Shown here piece after piece: positions 38,123-46,783 of a stretch of 64,000 nucleotides of DNA (position 1 is the first letter of the stretch; each line of letters starts with the position of its first letter). The position numbers were made by a program, and so were the translations under genes. Location of the stretch: the NCBI GenBank assembly GCA_947472645.1, contig CANJBQ010000008.1, positions 1-64,000 of the forward strand, read 5' to 3'. The notes below the pieces were generated by a model, which saw only the letters and a list, made by a program, of their open reading frames with translations, searched no databases and was not told the DNA's origin. This DNA is from Burkholderiaceae bacterium (GTDB taxonomy: Bacteria; Pseudomonadota; Gammaproteobacteria; Burkholderiales; Burkholderiaceae).

Positions 38123-38880
38123 ATCCCTTATTAGAGATCCGTGGCGTGAGTAAGCATTTTGGAGGACTACAAGCTTTAAATAAGGCTTATTTAACCGTTC
38201 CCAAGGGAGCCATCGTAGGCCTTATCGGACCCAATGGCGCTGGTAAAACAACCTTCTTTAATGTGATGACGGGGCTTTATCAACCAGATAGTGGGAGTTT
38301 CGTATTAAATGGTCATGCCTATAATCCAGTTGCTGTTGATGCTGTACTTCGGGCAGGTATTGCAAGGACTTTTCAGAACATACGATTATTTAAAGAAATG
38401 ACCGTATTAGAAAATGTCATGGTCGGTCGTCATTCAAGAACTTCCTCTGGATTATTGAGTACGATTTTAAAAACTCCCTCCAATAGGAAAGAAGAACATC
38501 AAATAGTGGAGGATGCTAAACGCCTTTTGGCATATGTTGGAATAGAAAAAGAAGCTCATCAAATCTCTAAAAATTTATCCTACGGCGCGCAGCGCCGATT
38601 AGAGATCGCAAGAGCTCTAGCAACAGATCCGTTATTGTTGGCTTTAGACGAACCGGCCGCAGGCATGAATCAAACAGAAAAAATAGAACTCCAGCAATTA
38701 TTAGAGAAGATTAGGGCGGATGGAAAAACGATTTTAATGATCGAACATGATGTCCGGTTAGTCATGGGGATTTGTGACGAAATTACTGTTTTGGATGAAG
38801 GTAAAGTGATTGCCCAAGGTCTACCAGAGGATGTTCGCCGCAATCCGTTGGTTATTGAAGCGTATTTAGGAAGATCATAA
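38119..38880 (+). CDS. livG: Branched-chain amino acid ABC transporter ATP-binding protein LivG
   Basis: Cytoplasmic ATPase subunit, 253 aa. Walker A GPNGAGKTT is at 37-45, followed by 'GIARTFQNIRLFKEMTVLENVMVG' (Q-loop). The signature is LSYGAQRRLEIARAL (the SGG is SYG, as usual in LivG), and Walker B is 'LLALDEPAAGMN'. I start it at ATG 38119, which overlaps the livM stop and follows AGGAGC; a seven-codon extension inside livM is excluded. Confidence 0.96.
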   Translation: MNPLLEIRGVSKHFGGLQALNKAYLTVPKGAIVGLIGPNGAGKTTFFNVMTGLYQPDSGSFVLNGHAYNPVAVDAVLRAGIARTFQNIRLFKEMTVLENVMVGRHSRTSSGLLSTILKTPSNRKEEHQIVEDAKRLLAYVGIEKEAHQISKNLSYGAQRRLEIARALATDPLLLALDEPAAGMNQTEKIELQQLLEKIRADGKTILMIEHDVRLVMGICDEITVLDEGKVIAQGLPEDVRRNPLVIEAYLGRS

Positions 38881-38882
38881 AG

Positions 38883-39593
38883 ATGTTAAAGAAAGTTCTC
38901 GCTTTAGAAAACTTAGTGATCTCTTATGGTGGTATTGAGGCGGTTAAGGGCATTCATTTGTTTGTTGATGAGGGTGAGCTAATTAGTTTGATTGGTTCAA
39001 ATGGGGCCGGCAAAACAACAACGTTAAAGTCAATTGCTGGATTACTAACGCCAAAATCAGGAAAAATTTTCTTTCAAGGGGCTTTAAGTAATGGCCATTC
39101 GCATGAGCTAGTTCAGAAAGGTATGGCATTAGTGCCAGAAGGACGCGGTGTTTTTTCACGCATGACGGTGATTGAAAACTTACAAATGGGCGCGTATCTC
39201 AGAAACGATGAGCAAATTTCTGAGGATATGGAAAAAATGTTTCAGTACTTTCCCAGAATTAAAGAACGCGCAAGTCAATTGGCGGGTACTCTTTCTGGTG
39301 GTGAACAACAAATGTTAGCCATTGCCAGAGCACTGATGTCCAAACCCACTTTATTACTATTGGATGAGCCAACGATGGGTTTGTCACCGATCATGGTAGA
39401 CATCATATTTGATGTGATACGACAAATTGCTCAGCAAGGAATGACTATTCTGTTAGTTGAACAGAATGCCAAAGTTGCACTTTCTATTTCAGATCGGGCT
39501 TACGTAATGGAAAGTGGTGAGATAACGATGGAAGGTACTGGCGAGGATCTCGGTAGAGATCCTCGTATTCAAGAAGCTTACTTAGGCGCTTGA
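38883..39593 (+). CDS. livF: Branched-chain amino acid ABC transporter ATP-binding protein LivF
   Basis: Second ATPase subunit, 236 aa. Walker A GSNGAGKTT (38-46), 'LVPEGRGVFSRMTVIENLQMG' (characteristic of LivF), signature LSGGEQQMLAIARAL and Walker B 'LLLLDEPTMGLSP'. It begins 2 bases after livG. Its last 16 bases overlap the convergent argD-type gene; no terminator hairpin is visible between them. Confidence 0.96.
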   Translation: MLKKVLALENLVISYGGIEAVKGIHLFVDEGELISLIGSNGAGKTTTLKSIAGLLTPKSGKIFFQGALSNGHSHELVQKGMALVPEGRGVFSRMTVIENLQMGAYLRNDEQISEDMEKMFQYFPRIKERASQLAGTLSGGEQQMLAIARALMSKPTLLLLDEPTMGLSPIMVDIIFDVIRQIAQQGMTILLVEQNAKVALSISDRAYVMESGEITMEGTGEDLGRDPRIQEAYLGA

Positions 39594-40756
39594 GCGAGTA
39601 AAAGATCAAGCATCGAGATCATTTGATTAATCTCCTCTCGGCTCACATTTAAAGCTGGCATGAATCGTAGTAGATTCGGACTAGGTGAATTAATCAAAAG
39701 TCCTACAGGTTCTTGAGTTCTTGCTTTTTCGACAAGTTCAGGACCAATGTCACGTCCTAATTTAAGCGCTCGAAGGAGTCCTTCGCCACGCTCACCGTCT
39801 AAATGATATTTATCAGATAGTTTTAATAATTGTTCTTTTAAATAATCACCGGTTGCGACAACACCTTGTAAAAAACCAGGCGCTATGAGTTGTGAGATGA
39901 CACTCACTCCAACCGCCGTCATTAATGGGTTTCCATTGTAGGTGCCACCTTGATCGCCAGGTACAAAACTAGCCACGGCATCTGTACAGAGTAAAGCAGA
40001 TAGGGGGACACCACCGCCAATTCCTTTTCCCAGCGTCATGATATCTGGCTTAATATCAAATAATTGATGGGCAAAAAGTTTGCCTGTACGGCCGCAGCCT
40101 GTTTGAACCTCATCAACGATGAGAAGTATTCCTTTGGCAATAGTTAACTCGCGTAATTGCTTCATGAATTCTTTTGTTGCAGGAATGACGCCACCTTCAC
40201 CTTGAACTGGCTCAAGCATGATAGCTACGGTTTGATCATTGATTAATTTTTCAACAGAAGCTAGATCGTTTAAATCAGCCTTTGGAAAGCCACTTACTTG
40301 AGGAGCAAACATGGTATCCCAACCCGGCTTGCCAGATGCGCTCATCGTGGCAATCGTTCGACCATGGAAACTGTGATCAAAAGTGATGATTTGATAGGCG
40401 CCATTTTTATGCAACTTACCCCATTTACGGGCTAATTTAATCGCACCTTCATTGGCCTCAGCGCCACTATTCGCAAAAAATACTTTATCAAAACAACTAT
40501 GTTGAGTGAGTAAGTTCGCCAGCTCTATCATGGGTTGGTTGAAAAAGGCCGGGCTTGGATTCATCACCTTGCGAGCTTGAGCATCTAAAGCTGCGATCAT
40601 GCCAGGGTTGCTGTGGCCCAAACAATTAACCGCCCAGCCTTGCATGAAGTCTAAATAGCGTTTGCCGTTGTTATCTACTAACCAAGATCCTTGCCCAGAA
40701 ACCATTTCAATTTCGGGACGTTTTGTAATGAACATGACGGAACTAGTATCGTGCAT
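39578..40756 (-). CDS. argD: Acetylornithine aminotransferase (class III PLP enzyme)
   Basis: Transfers an amino group from glutamate to N-acetylglutamate semialdehyde in arginine synthesis. The 392-aa protein has 'LDFMQGWAVNCLGHSNP', 'FFANSGAEANEGAIKLAR' (PLP phosphate loop) and 'HSFHGRTIATMSASGK'. 'LIVDEVQTGCGRTG' and the Schiff-base lysine in 'TLGKGIGGGVPLSA' (~243) follow. The sequence style matches the argD that lies next to argF in several Burkholderiales, but here it is separate, convergent with livF. A related omega-aminotransferase such as succinylornithine transaminase cannot be fully excluded. Confidence 0.9.
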   Translation of the reverse strand: MHDTSSVMFITKRPEIEMVSGQGSWLVDNNGKRYLDFMQGWAVNCLGHSNPGMIAALDAQARKVMNPSPAFFNQPMIELANLLTQHSCFDKVFFANSGAEANEGAIKLARKWGKLHKNGAYQIITFDHSFHGRTIATMSASGKPGWDTMFAPQVSGFPKADLNDLASVEKLINDQTVAIMLEPVQGEGGVIPATKEFMKQLRELTIAKGILLIVDEVQTGCGRTGKLFAHQLFDIKPDIMTLGKGIGGGVPLSALLCTDAVASFVPGDQGGTYNGNPLMTAVGVSVISQLIAPGFLQGVVATGDYLKEQLLKLSDKYHLDGERGEGLLRALKLGRDIGPELVEKARTQEPVGLLINSPSPNLLRFMPALNVSREEINQMISMLDLLLAQAPK

Positions 40757-40816
40757 GATTTCCTTGTTAAAAATTAAACTTACAACATTTTAAAACTGAT
40801 TAATGACAACAACATC

Positions 40817-41881
40817 TCAGGAAACTAAATCGGCCTCTGAGGTAAAAGAATCAGCAAAAAACTCATCTTCAGGTAACTGGCACTTCTCTACAAAGTCTCT
40901 TTGTGAAGATGAAATCACAATCGGTGCACCACAAGCATAAACTTGATGAGCGCTCATGTTCGGAAAATCGACCATCGCAGCTTGATGAACAAAGCCCATT
41001 CTACCTGTCCAGTTATCCTCTGGTAGCGCATCAGAAATAACGGGTATGTATGTTAAATGAGGCATATTTTTGGCCCATTCAAGGCATTGTTCGTGCTTGT
41101 AGAGATCAGTTGGGCGACGTCCGCCCCAATACAAATGAATCGGACGAGTTATATTCTGATGAACAGTATGCTCAATAATCGCTTGGATAGGGGCAAAACC
41201 GGTTCCTGAGGCAATAAAAATCATTGGCTTATAAGATTCCTCTCTTAGAAAAAAACTTCCCAAAGGCCCCTCAAATCGCAAAATATCTTTAACCTTCATC
41301 ACTAGATTTGGATTGACTCCAAATACATGGTCGGTAAAGAGCCCACCAGTCAAATGGCGTATATGGAGTTCCATAGGACTATCAGAGTGGGGTGGTGTGG
41401 CAATGGAGTAAGCCCGTCGTTTACCATCCTTCAGTAAAAATTCCACATATTGACCAGCAAGATATTGAAATTTTTCTGTTGAAGGTAATTGTAGTTTCAG
41501 AATCATGACATCTGGAGCCACCTGCTCTAACTCAGCGACACGGCAGGGTACTTTTTTGATGGGAATAGACCCAGCTTCAATTTCTCGAGCAGCAATGGTG
41601 CAGTCGCTCAGAGGAAAGGAGCAGCACAATAAAGACATTTTGCGTGATTCTTCCTCAGCAGTTAATGTCGATGCATTATGAGGTCCCATTTTGACTTCGC
41701 CGGAGATGACTTTTGCTTTACACGATCCACAAGCGCCATTTTTACAACCATAAGCTAAGACAATACCTGCTTTAAGTGAGGCATCTAAAATAGATTCATC
41801 CGCCGCAACGTTAAAGGTTTTACCACTTCCTTGAAGTGTTATTTCAAAATGAGAGCTAGAATCCAAGATACATCCTTTCAA
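40817..41881 (-). CDS. 2Fe-2S ferredoxin-NAD(P)H flavin reductase (CDP-6-deoxy-delta-3,4-glucoseen reductase-like)
   Basis: A 354-aa single-chain electron-transfer protein. The N-terminal plant-type ferredoxin domain has C46, C51 and C54 in 'YGCKNGACGSCKA' and the fourth ligand in 'LLCC' (~86). An FAD domain follows ('RAYSIATPP'), then an NAD(P)H domain ('IFIASGTGFAPIQAII', 'LYWGGRRPTDLY'). Betaproteobacterial members are routinely named after AscD, but no dideoxysugar cluster is nearby, so the true partner is unknown; an oxygenase or a general reductase role is possible. The only oxygenase in the window is the Rieske protein 20 kb away. Confidence 0.85.
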   Translation of the reverse strand: MKGCILDSSSHFEITLQGSGKTFNVAADESILDASLKAGIVLAYGCKNGACGSCKAKVISGEVKMGPHNASTLTAEEESRKMSLLCCSFPLSDCTIAAREIEAGSIPIKKVPCRVAELEQVAPDVMILKLQLPSTEKFQYLAGQYVEFLLKDGKRRAYSIATPPHSDSPMELHIRHLTGGLFTDHVFGVNPNLVMKVKDILRFEGPLGSFFLREESYKPMIFIASGTGFAPIQAIIEHTVHQNITRPIHLYWGGRRPTDLYKHEQCLEWAKNMPHLTYIPVISDALPEDNWTGRMGFVHQAAMVDFPNMSAHQVYACGAPIVISSSQRDFVEKCQLPEDEFFADSFTSEADLVS

Positions 41882-41901
41882 AAATCATTTACTATATTTT
41901 C

Positions 41902-42804
41902 ATGTACTCTACATCATCTTCTATTTTAGGCAAGCCAAGACTATTAATGATCGGTTGCGGTGATGTAGGATTAAGATTACTGCCTATTTTAGTCAAAACT
42001 CACAAGGTTTATGTTTTAACGACTCAAGAAAGTAAATTGGCATTGTTTAGAAGCCTCGGCGTCAGTCCTTTTGTCGGCAATTTAGATGATGGTAAAAGCT
42101 TAAAAAAGCTAGCTCATCTAGCACCTTCCGTGATTCACTTAGCGCCACCCAATCAAGAAGGCCACAAAGACCTTCGTACGAGAAATTTATTACGAACTTT
42201 ATCTCAAGGTGGGCTGACAAAAACATTGATTTATGTGAGCACCTCCGGTGTTTATGGCGACTGTAAAGGAGATTTTGTTGATGAGACTAGGGTGGTGGCG
42301 CCAACGAGCCCTCGAGGGCAAAGAAGGCATGATGCGGAACAGCAACTCAGGTCATGGGCAATTCATCACCAAGTCAGAGTAAGTATCCTTAGAGTTCCAG
42401 GAATTTATGCGGGTAATCGTTTACCGATTGAGCGATTAAAAGCAGGAACTCCTGCCTTAAGAGAGGAAGAGGATGTTTATACCAATCATGTTCATGCTGA
42501 CGATTTGGCAAGAATGATCTTATTGGCTTTTTACCGAGCTGTACCTCAACGTGTCATGAATGCCAGTGATGCTAGTTGGATGAAGATGGGTGAGTACTTT
42601 GATGTGGTGGCAAGAACTTTCGATCTAAACCTGCCCAAAAGAGTTGGTTTTGAAGAATTAAGAACTCAGGTGAGTCCACAATTGCTGGGATTTATGAAAG
42701 AGTCGAGGCGCTTAAAAAATGAACGCTTAAAAGAAATCGGATTTAGGTTTACCTATCCAACGGTCAACCACTTCTTAGACGCGCAAAAAAAACTTCAGAA
42801 ATAG
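41902..42804 (+). CDS. SDR / NAD(P)-dependent epimerase-type protein
   Basis: A 300-aa Rossmann-fold protein with the dinucleotide motif 'LMIGCGDVGLRLLPIL' near residue 15 and 'VIHLAPPNQEG'. A Ser-Thr-Ser stretch before 'GVYGDCKGDFVDET' corresponds to the extended SDR 'SS-GVYG' motif. The catalytic Y-x3-K is not obvious: 'RRHDAEQQLRSW' stands where it is expected. It therefore resembles the atypical SDR / YeeZ-like group, with unknown substrate. It is divergent from the flavin reductase gene (20 bases). Confidence 0.8.
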   Translation: MYSTSSSILGKPRLLMIGCGDVGLRLLPILVKTHKVYVLTTQESKLALFRSLGVSPFVGNLDDGKSLKKLAHLAPSVIHLAPPNQEGHKDLRTRNLLRTLSQGGLTKTLIYVSTSGVYGDCKGDFVDETRVVAPTSPRGQRRHDAEQQLRSWAIHHQVRVSILRVPGIYAGNRLPIERLKAGTPALREEEDVYTNHVHADDLARMILLAFYRAVPQRVMNASDASWMKMGEYFDVVARTFDLNLPKRVGFEELRTQVSPQLLGFMKESRRLKNERLKEIGFRFTYPTVNHFLDAQKKLQK

Positions 42805-42814
42805 CGGATCTCAA

Positions 42815-44596
42815 TTATTTTTTCCACTGATCCTTGAGACCTACCGCAAAGTTAAATACTGGCCGTTCAGGACGGTAATCACTTCGATCGGCTACAAAAT
42901 AGCCATGCCGTTCAAACTGGAAACGTTGTTCGCATTGGGACATTGCTAGGCTTGGCTCTACAAAAGCTTGTAAAACTTTTTTAGAGTCTTGATTGAGCAG
43001 ACTTAAGAAATCTTTATCGCCACTGGTTGGATTGGGGTCTGTAAAAAGCCGGTCGTACATACGAACCTCAGCACTGATGGCATTGTGAGCACTTACCCAA
43101 TGGATGGTTCCCTTGACTTTGTAGTCCGCAGAGCCAGGAGTGCCACTTTTGCTATCTGGGAAATATGTTGCGTGGACTGCGATGACGTTTCCTTGGGCAT
43201 CTGCATCAAATCCTGTACATTCAATCACAAAACCATACTTTAAGCGAACGCGACTTCCTGGCTGACCATCTTTAGGTGGATACAGTCTAAAGAAGCCTTT
43301 TATCGGATTTACCATGAAGTCATCTGCTTCAATCCAAAGTTCCTGAGTCAGATGAAATTCACGTCTGCCCCAGTCCTCGTGGTGGGGGTGCTTTGGTGCT
43401 GAACAGGCTTCAAGTGCGTAGGTAAAGTTATCTAGGATCAATTTCATCGGTTGCAAAACGGCAATACCACGCTCTACCTTTGGGTCTAGATCATCGCGCA
43501 GAGACTGTTCTAAAACACTCATATCAATCCAACTATCCGCTTTTGATACACCAATACGTTCACAGAAGAGTTGTAATGACTCTGGGGTATAGCCCCTGCG
43601 TCGTAAGCCAACAATGGTGGGCATCCGTGGATCATCCCATCCATCGACATAGTTTTCTTGAACGAGTTGCAGCAACTTACGTTTACTAGTGAGCGTATAG
43701 GTTAAATTTAACCTTGCAAATTCGTACTGATGGGGGAGTGGACGCTGAAGCGCCCCGGCTTCAGATAATTCGTTGAGTACCCACTCATAGAGGGGGCGAT
43801 TGTTTTCAAACTCCAGTGTACAAATTGAGTGAGTGATGTTTTCTAGGGCATCGGAAATACAGTGTGTAAAGTCGTACAGAGGATATATACACCAAGTATT
43901 GCCGGTTCTGTGGTGGTGAGCATGGCGGATCCGATAAACGACAGGGTCACGCATCACGAGGTTAGGTGAGGACATATCAATCTTCAAGCGCAGAACGTGT
44001 TCACCATCTTGGAATTTCCCAGCGCGCATCGCTCTGAACAATTCTAAATTTTCAGCCGCTGTTCGATTCCTAAATGGACTAGGTGTTCCAACTTGATTGA
44101 AATTGCCACGGTTGTGATGGATTTCATCAGCACTTTGACTATCAACATAAGCTTTTTCGCGAGAGATGAGTATCTCAGCAAAGGCATAAAGTTGTTCAAA
44201 GTAGTCACTAGCATAAAACTGATACTCGAGATTCTCATGATGCCAGTCAAACCCTAACCATTTGACCGCATCGAGGATGCTTTCAACATATTCAGTTTCT
44301 TCTTTAGCGGGGTTTGTGTCATCAAAGCGCATATGGCAACGTGCCCCACCGGGGATTTGCCCATAGTCTTTAGCAAGACCGAAATTTAAGCAAATACTTT
44401 TAGCGTGACCAATATGTAGATAACCGTTGGGCTCAGGTGGAAACCGCGTAATAACGCTAGGTAAGGCTTGGCCATTTCGGTTGACGCGATTGGCATAGGT
44501 TGCGTTTGCGCAGTCATGATCAATAATCTGACGTAGAAAGTTAGAAACCTCGGTGTTTGCCGAGGTTTCTGGAGTAATATTTATTTCTTTAGACAT
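42815..44596 (-). CDS. glnS: Glutaminyl-tRNA synthetase
   Basis: Class Ib synthetase charging tRNA-Gln directly. From ATG 44596 it is 593 aa. It has 'PPEPNGYLHIGHAKS' with HIGH at 61-64, 'RFDDTNPAKEE', the tRNA-binding 'GWDDPRMPTIVGLRRRGY' and a KMSKS-equivalent 'LTSKRKLLQL' segment. The C-terminal anticodon-binding beta-barrels follow. A further 32 open codons upstream lack similarity and run into the tctA end. The length is slightly above E. coli (554), with extra residues at the N-terminus. A perfect 9-bp hairpin lies within codons 10-18. Confidence 0.96.
   Translation of the reverse strand: MSKEINITPETSANTEVSNFLRQIIDHDCANATYANRVNRNGQALPSVITRFPPEPNGYLHIGHAKSICLNFGLAKDYGQIPGGARCHMRFDDTNPAKEETEYVESILDAVKWLGFDWHHENLEYQFYASDYFEQLYAFAEILISREKAYVDSQSADEIHHNRGNFNQVGTPSPFRNRTAAENLELFRAMRAGKFQDGEHVLRLKIDMSSPNLVMRDPVVYRIRHAHHHRTGNTWCIYPLYDFTHCISDALENITHSICTLEFENNRPLYEWVLNELSEAGALQRPLPHQYEFARLNLTYTLTSKRKLLQLVQENYVDGWDDPRMPTIVGLRRRGYTPESLQLFCERIGVSKADSWIDMSVLEQSLRDDLDPKVERGIAVLQPMKLILDNFTYALEACSAPKHPHHEDWGRREFHLTQELWIEADDFMVNPIKGFFRLYPPKDGQPGSRVRLKYGFVIECTGFDADAQGNVIAVHATYFPDSKSGTPGSADYKVKGTIHWVSAHNAISAEVRMYDRLFTDPNPTSGDKDFLSLLNQDSKKVLQAFVEPSLAMSQCEQRFQFERHGYFVADRSDYRPERPVFNFAVGLKDQWKK
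44545..44568 (-). other. Perfect hairpin inside the first codons of glnS
   Basis: AAACCTCGG / CCGAGGTTT with a 6-base loop lies 28-52 bases after the glnS start codon on the minus strand, encoding about residues 10-18 (E-T-S-A-N-T-E-V-S). There is no T tract after it, so it is not a typical terminator; it could affect translation or mRNA stability. Confidence 0.6.
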
Positions 44597-44630
44597 AGAC
44601 ACATATTGTAATGTGCCTTGGAAAACTTCA

Positions 44631-46133
44631 TCAATCTTCGACGAAGGCTTCTTCCCTTGTTTTCTTAAACGCTGGTACAGATACGAGTACAACTAAAATT
44701 AAGGCTGTTAATAACAAGCATCCAGATAATGGACGTGTTACAAAGACTGTGAAGTCACCACGGGATAGCAATAAAGCACGACGGAAGTTTTCTTCCATCA
44801 TTGGCCCTAAAACGAAACCGAGGAGTAATGGAGGAGCTTCGCACTGCAGCTTAGTAAACATGTATCCAAGAATACCGAAGATGGCTGTTAAATAGATATC
44901 AAATACAGTATTGTTTACTGAGTAAACACCAATACAGCAAAAGACCAAAATTGCTGGGTATAAGTGACGATAAGGAATCGTTAACAGTTTTACCCAGACA
45001 CCGATCATTGGTAAATTCAAAATAATCAACATGAAATTACCAATCCACATTGAGGCAATTAGACCCCAAAATAGAGCAGGATTGCTAGTCATCACCTGTG
45101 GGCCAGGCTGAATGTTATGAATTGTCATTGCTCCGACCATTAAAGCCATCACAGCATTTGGTGGAATACCTAATGTCAGCAATGGAATAAAGGAAGTTTG
45201 AGCGGCGGCATTGTTTGCGCTTTCAGGAGCTGCAACACCCTCAATTGCACCCTTACCAAATTCATGACCATATTTAGAAACTTTTTTCTCGAGTGAGTAA
45301 GCACCAAAAGAGGCTAAAGCAGCACCACCACCAGGGAGAATACCTAAAATGGATCCAAGGAGTGTGCCGCGTAAAATCGGAGCGATCATCCGCTTGAAGT
45401 CAGCTTTTGAAGGCCACAAATTGGTCACTTTTTTCAAGAATGTTTCACGCTTTTCTTTTTGCTCTAAATTCACCATAATTTCAGCAAATCCAAAAACACC
45501 CATAGCAACAGTAACGAAACCTAATCCGTCAGTGAGTTGAGGAACATCAAAGGCGTAACGCGAAGTCCCAGAGTTAACGTCAGTACCAACAAGCCCTAAC
45601 AATAACCCAAGCACAATCATGGCAATCGCTTTAACGAGTGATCCAGAGGCTAAAACCACCGCACCAATCAGACCAAGAACCATGAGGGAGAAATACTCCG
45701 CAGGCCCGAATTTGAAAGCTAATTCAGATAATGGCGCAGCAAAAGCGGCCAACACTAGTGTTGCCACGCAACCCGCGAAGAATGAGCCAGCACCAGCTGT
45801 AAAGAGTGCCACACCCGCTCGACCATTTCTAGCCATTTGGTATCCATCGATTGCGGTCACTACCGAGGATGATTCGCCTGGGATGTTAATGAGAATCGCA
45901 GTCGTAGACCCACCATATTGAGCCCCGTAATAAATACCGGCCAACATAATTAAGGCGGCGATTGGAGGAAGTGCATAAGTCGCAGGCAATAACATTGCAA
46001 TAGTAGCAATTGGCCCTAGACCTGGCAGAACACCGATGAGAGTACCGAGTACGCAGCCAATTAAACAGTATGCGAGATTTTGTAAGGTAAACGCAGTTGC
46101 GAAGCCTAATGAAAGATTACTTAACAGATCCAT
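44631..46133 (-). CDS. tctA: Tripartite tricarboxylate transporter large membrane subunit TctA
   Basis: Large permease of a TTT-family secondary transporter, 500 aa with about eleven hydrophobic segments. Landmarks: 'GVLPGLGPIATIAMLLPATY', 'IYYGAQYGGSTTAILINIPGE', 'GSILGILPGGGAALASFGAY' and 'LTLGIPPNAVMALMVGAM'. In characterised systems it imports citrate or other carboxylates with TctB and a periplasmic TctC. It lies 37 bases after tctB. No tctC gene lies on either side, so it probably works with a distant binding protein. It is 34 bases upstream of glnS on the same strand. Confidence 0.95.
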   Translation of the reverse strand: MDLLSNLSLGFATAFTLQNLAYCLIGCVLGTLIGVLPGLGPIATIAMLLPATYALPPIAALIMLAGIYYGAQYGGSTTAILINIPGESSSVVTAIDGYQMARNGRAGVALFTAGAGSFFAGCVATLVLAAFAAPLSELAFKFGPAEYFSLMVLGLIGAVVLASGSLVKAIAMIVLGLLLGLVGTDVNSGTSRYAFDVPQLTDGLGFVTVAMGVFGFAEIMVNLEQKEKRETFLKKVTNLWPSKADFKRMIAPILRGTLLGSILGILPGGGAALASFGAYSLEKKVSKYGHEFGKGAIEGVAAPESANNAAAQTSFIPLLTLGIPPNAVMALMVGAMTIHNIQPGPQVMTSNPALFWGLIASMWIGNFMLIILNLPMIGVWVKLLTIPYRHLYPAILVFCCIGVYSVNNTVFDIYLTAIFGILGYMFTKLQCEAPPLLLGFVLGPMMEENFRRALLLSRGDFTVFVTRPLSGCLLLTALILVVLVSVPAFKKTREEAFVED

Positions 46134-46170
46134 CGGGTATTTTCTTTCTAAATATGTATTTGGATAAAAA

Positions 46171-46632
46171 TTAGTTTGTCAGAAACGGTGGCCATACTGG
46201 GAATTGGAGTTTCAAGCCCCAAACAAACGCACCGTAGGCAATAACAATCAATATCAGTGCATTTACAAAAGTTTGCTTCCAATTGAATTCATGGCTAGCT
46301 AAGGCGGAGAGGTAAACAAGGGCCACTAATGCAATGACAAGCCCTAGCAAGGGCAATAGGACAGCAAAAACTAAAACCGAACCCGTAACCCATGCAACTG
46401 ACTTCCAGTCCCATTTACCAAGGCTTGAATCCTCAGTATCTGCGGCGATCGACTTTAATAAAACAGCTAATCCTAATAGACCTAGAATGACACCTAACCA
46501 GAAAGGAAAGTAGCCAGAGCCCATTTTTGCAGGCGTACCCATTTGGTAACCACGAGCAAGAATGGCAAAGAATGCACCAAATGCAATAAACATGACTCCA
46601 GACATGAAATCTTTATAATTCTTTATCTTCAA
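46171..46632 (-). CDS. tctB: Tripartite tricarboxylate transporter small membrane subunit TctB
   Basis: A 153-aa protein with four hydrophobic helices: an N-terminal 'FMSGVMFIAFGAFFAILARGY', then 'MGSGYFPFWLGVILGLLGLAVLL' and two helices near the C-terminus. This is the TctB pattern (the glycine-rich 'MGSGYFP' is typical). It is the first gene of the pair and divergent from alaS across a 151-base region holding TGTGTGA repeats and a palindrome. Confidence 0.92.
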   Translation of the reverse strand: MKIKNYKDFMSGVMFIAFGAFFAILARGYQMGTPAKMGSGYFPFWLGVILGLLGLAVLLKSIAADTEDSSLGKWDWKSVAWVTGSVLVFAVLLPLLGLVIALVALVYLSALASHEFNWKQTFVNALILIVIAYGAFVWGLKLQFPVWPPFLTN

Positions 46633-46717
46633 TTACGACTCCTAAATAATTGTTTTACAACGATGTGTGATTGTATGTTCAAACCTAAAATCTTACCTCT
46701 AGGGTTTCCCCTTATTG

Positions 46718-46732
46718 TGTGATTAAATCACA
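46718..46732. promoter_or_regulatory. Palindromic operator candidate in the tctB-alaS intergenic region
   Basis: TGTGATT-A-AATCACA is a perfect 15-base palindrome. Copies of TGTGTGA also occur at 46664, 46716 and 46754. The form resembles a CRP-type site with one base less spacing (TGTGA-N5-TCACA). It lies between tctB (minus) and alaS (plus). The rest of the 46633-46783 gap shows no gene. Confidence 0.45.
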
Positions 46733-46770
46733 AAATAATTGTGAGATTTTAGTTGTGTGACCTGAAATGA

Positions 46771-46776
46771 GATAAT
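46771..46776 (+). promoter_or_regulatory. Candidate -10 element for alaS
   Basis: GATAAT (5 of 6 to TATAAT) ends 7 bases before the alaS ATG; no Shine-Dalgarno sequence and no convincing -35 hexamer are present. If functional, alaS mRNA would be essentially leaderless. Confidence 0.3.
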
Positions 46777-46783
46777 TATAGAC

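Noticed and set aside
40817-41881. Assignment as a dideoxysugar biosynthesis enzyme (AscD)
   Set aside because: The domain layout matches, but no sugar-nucleotide genes are nearby. The name reflects database habit, so only the reductase architecture is claimed.
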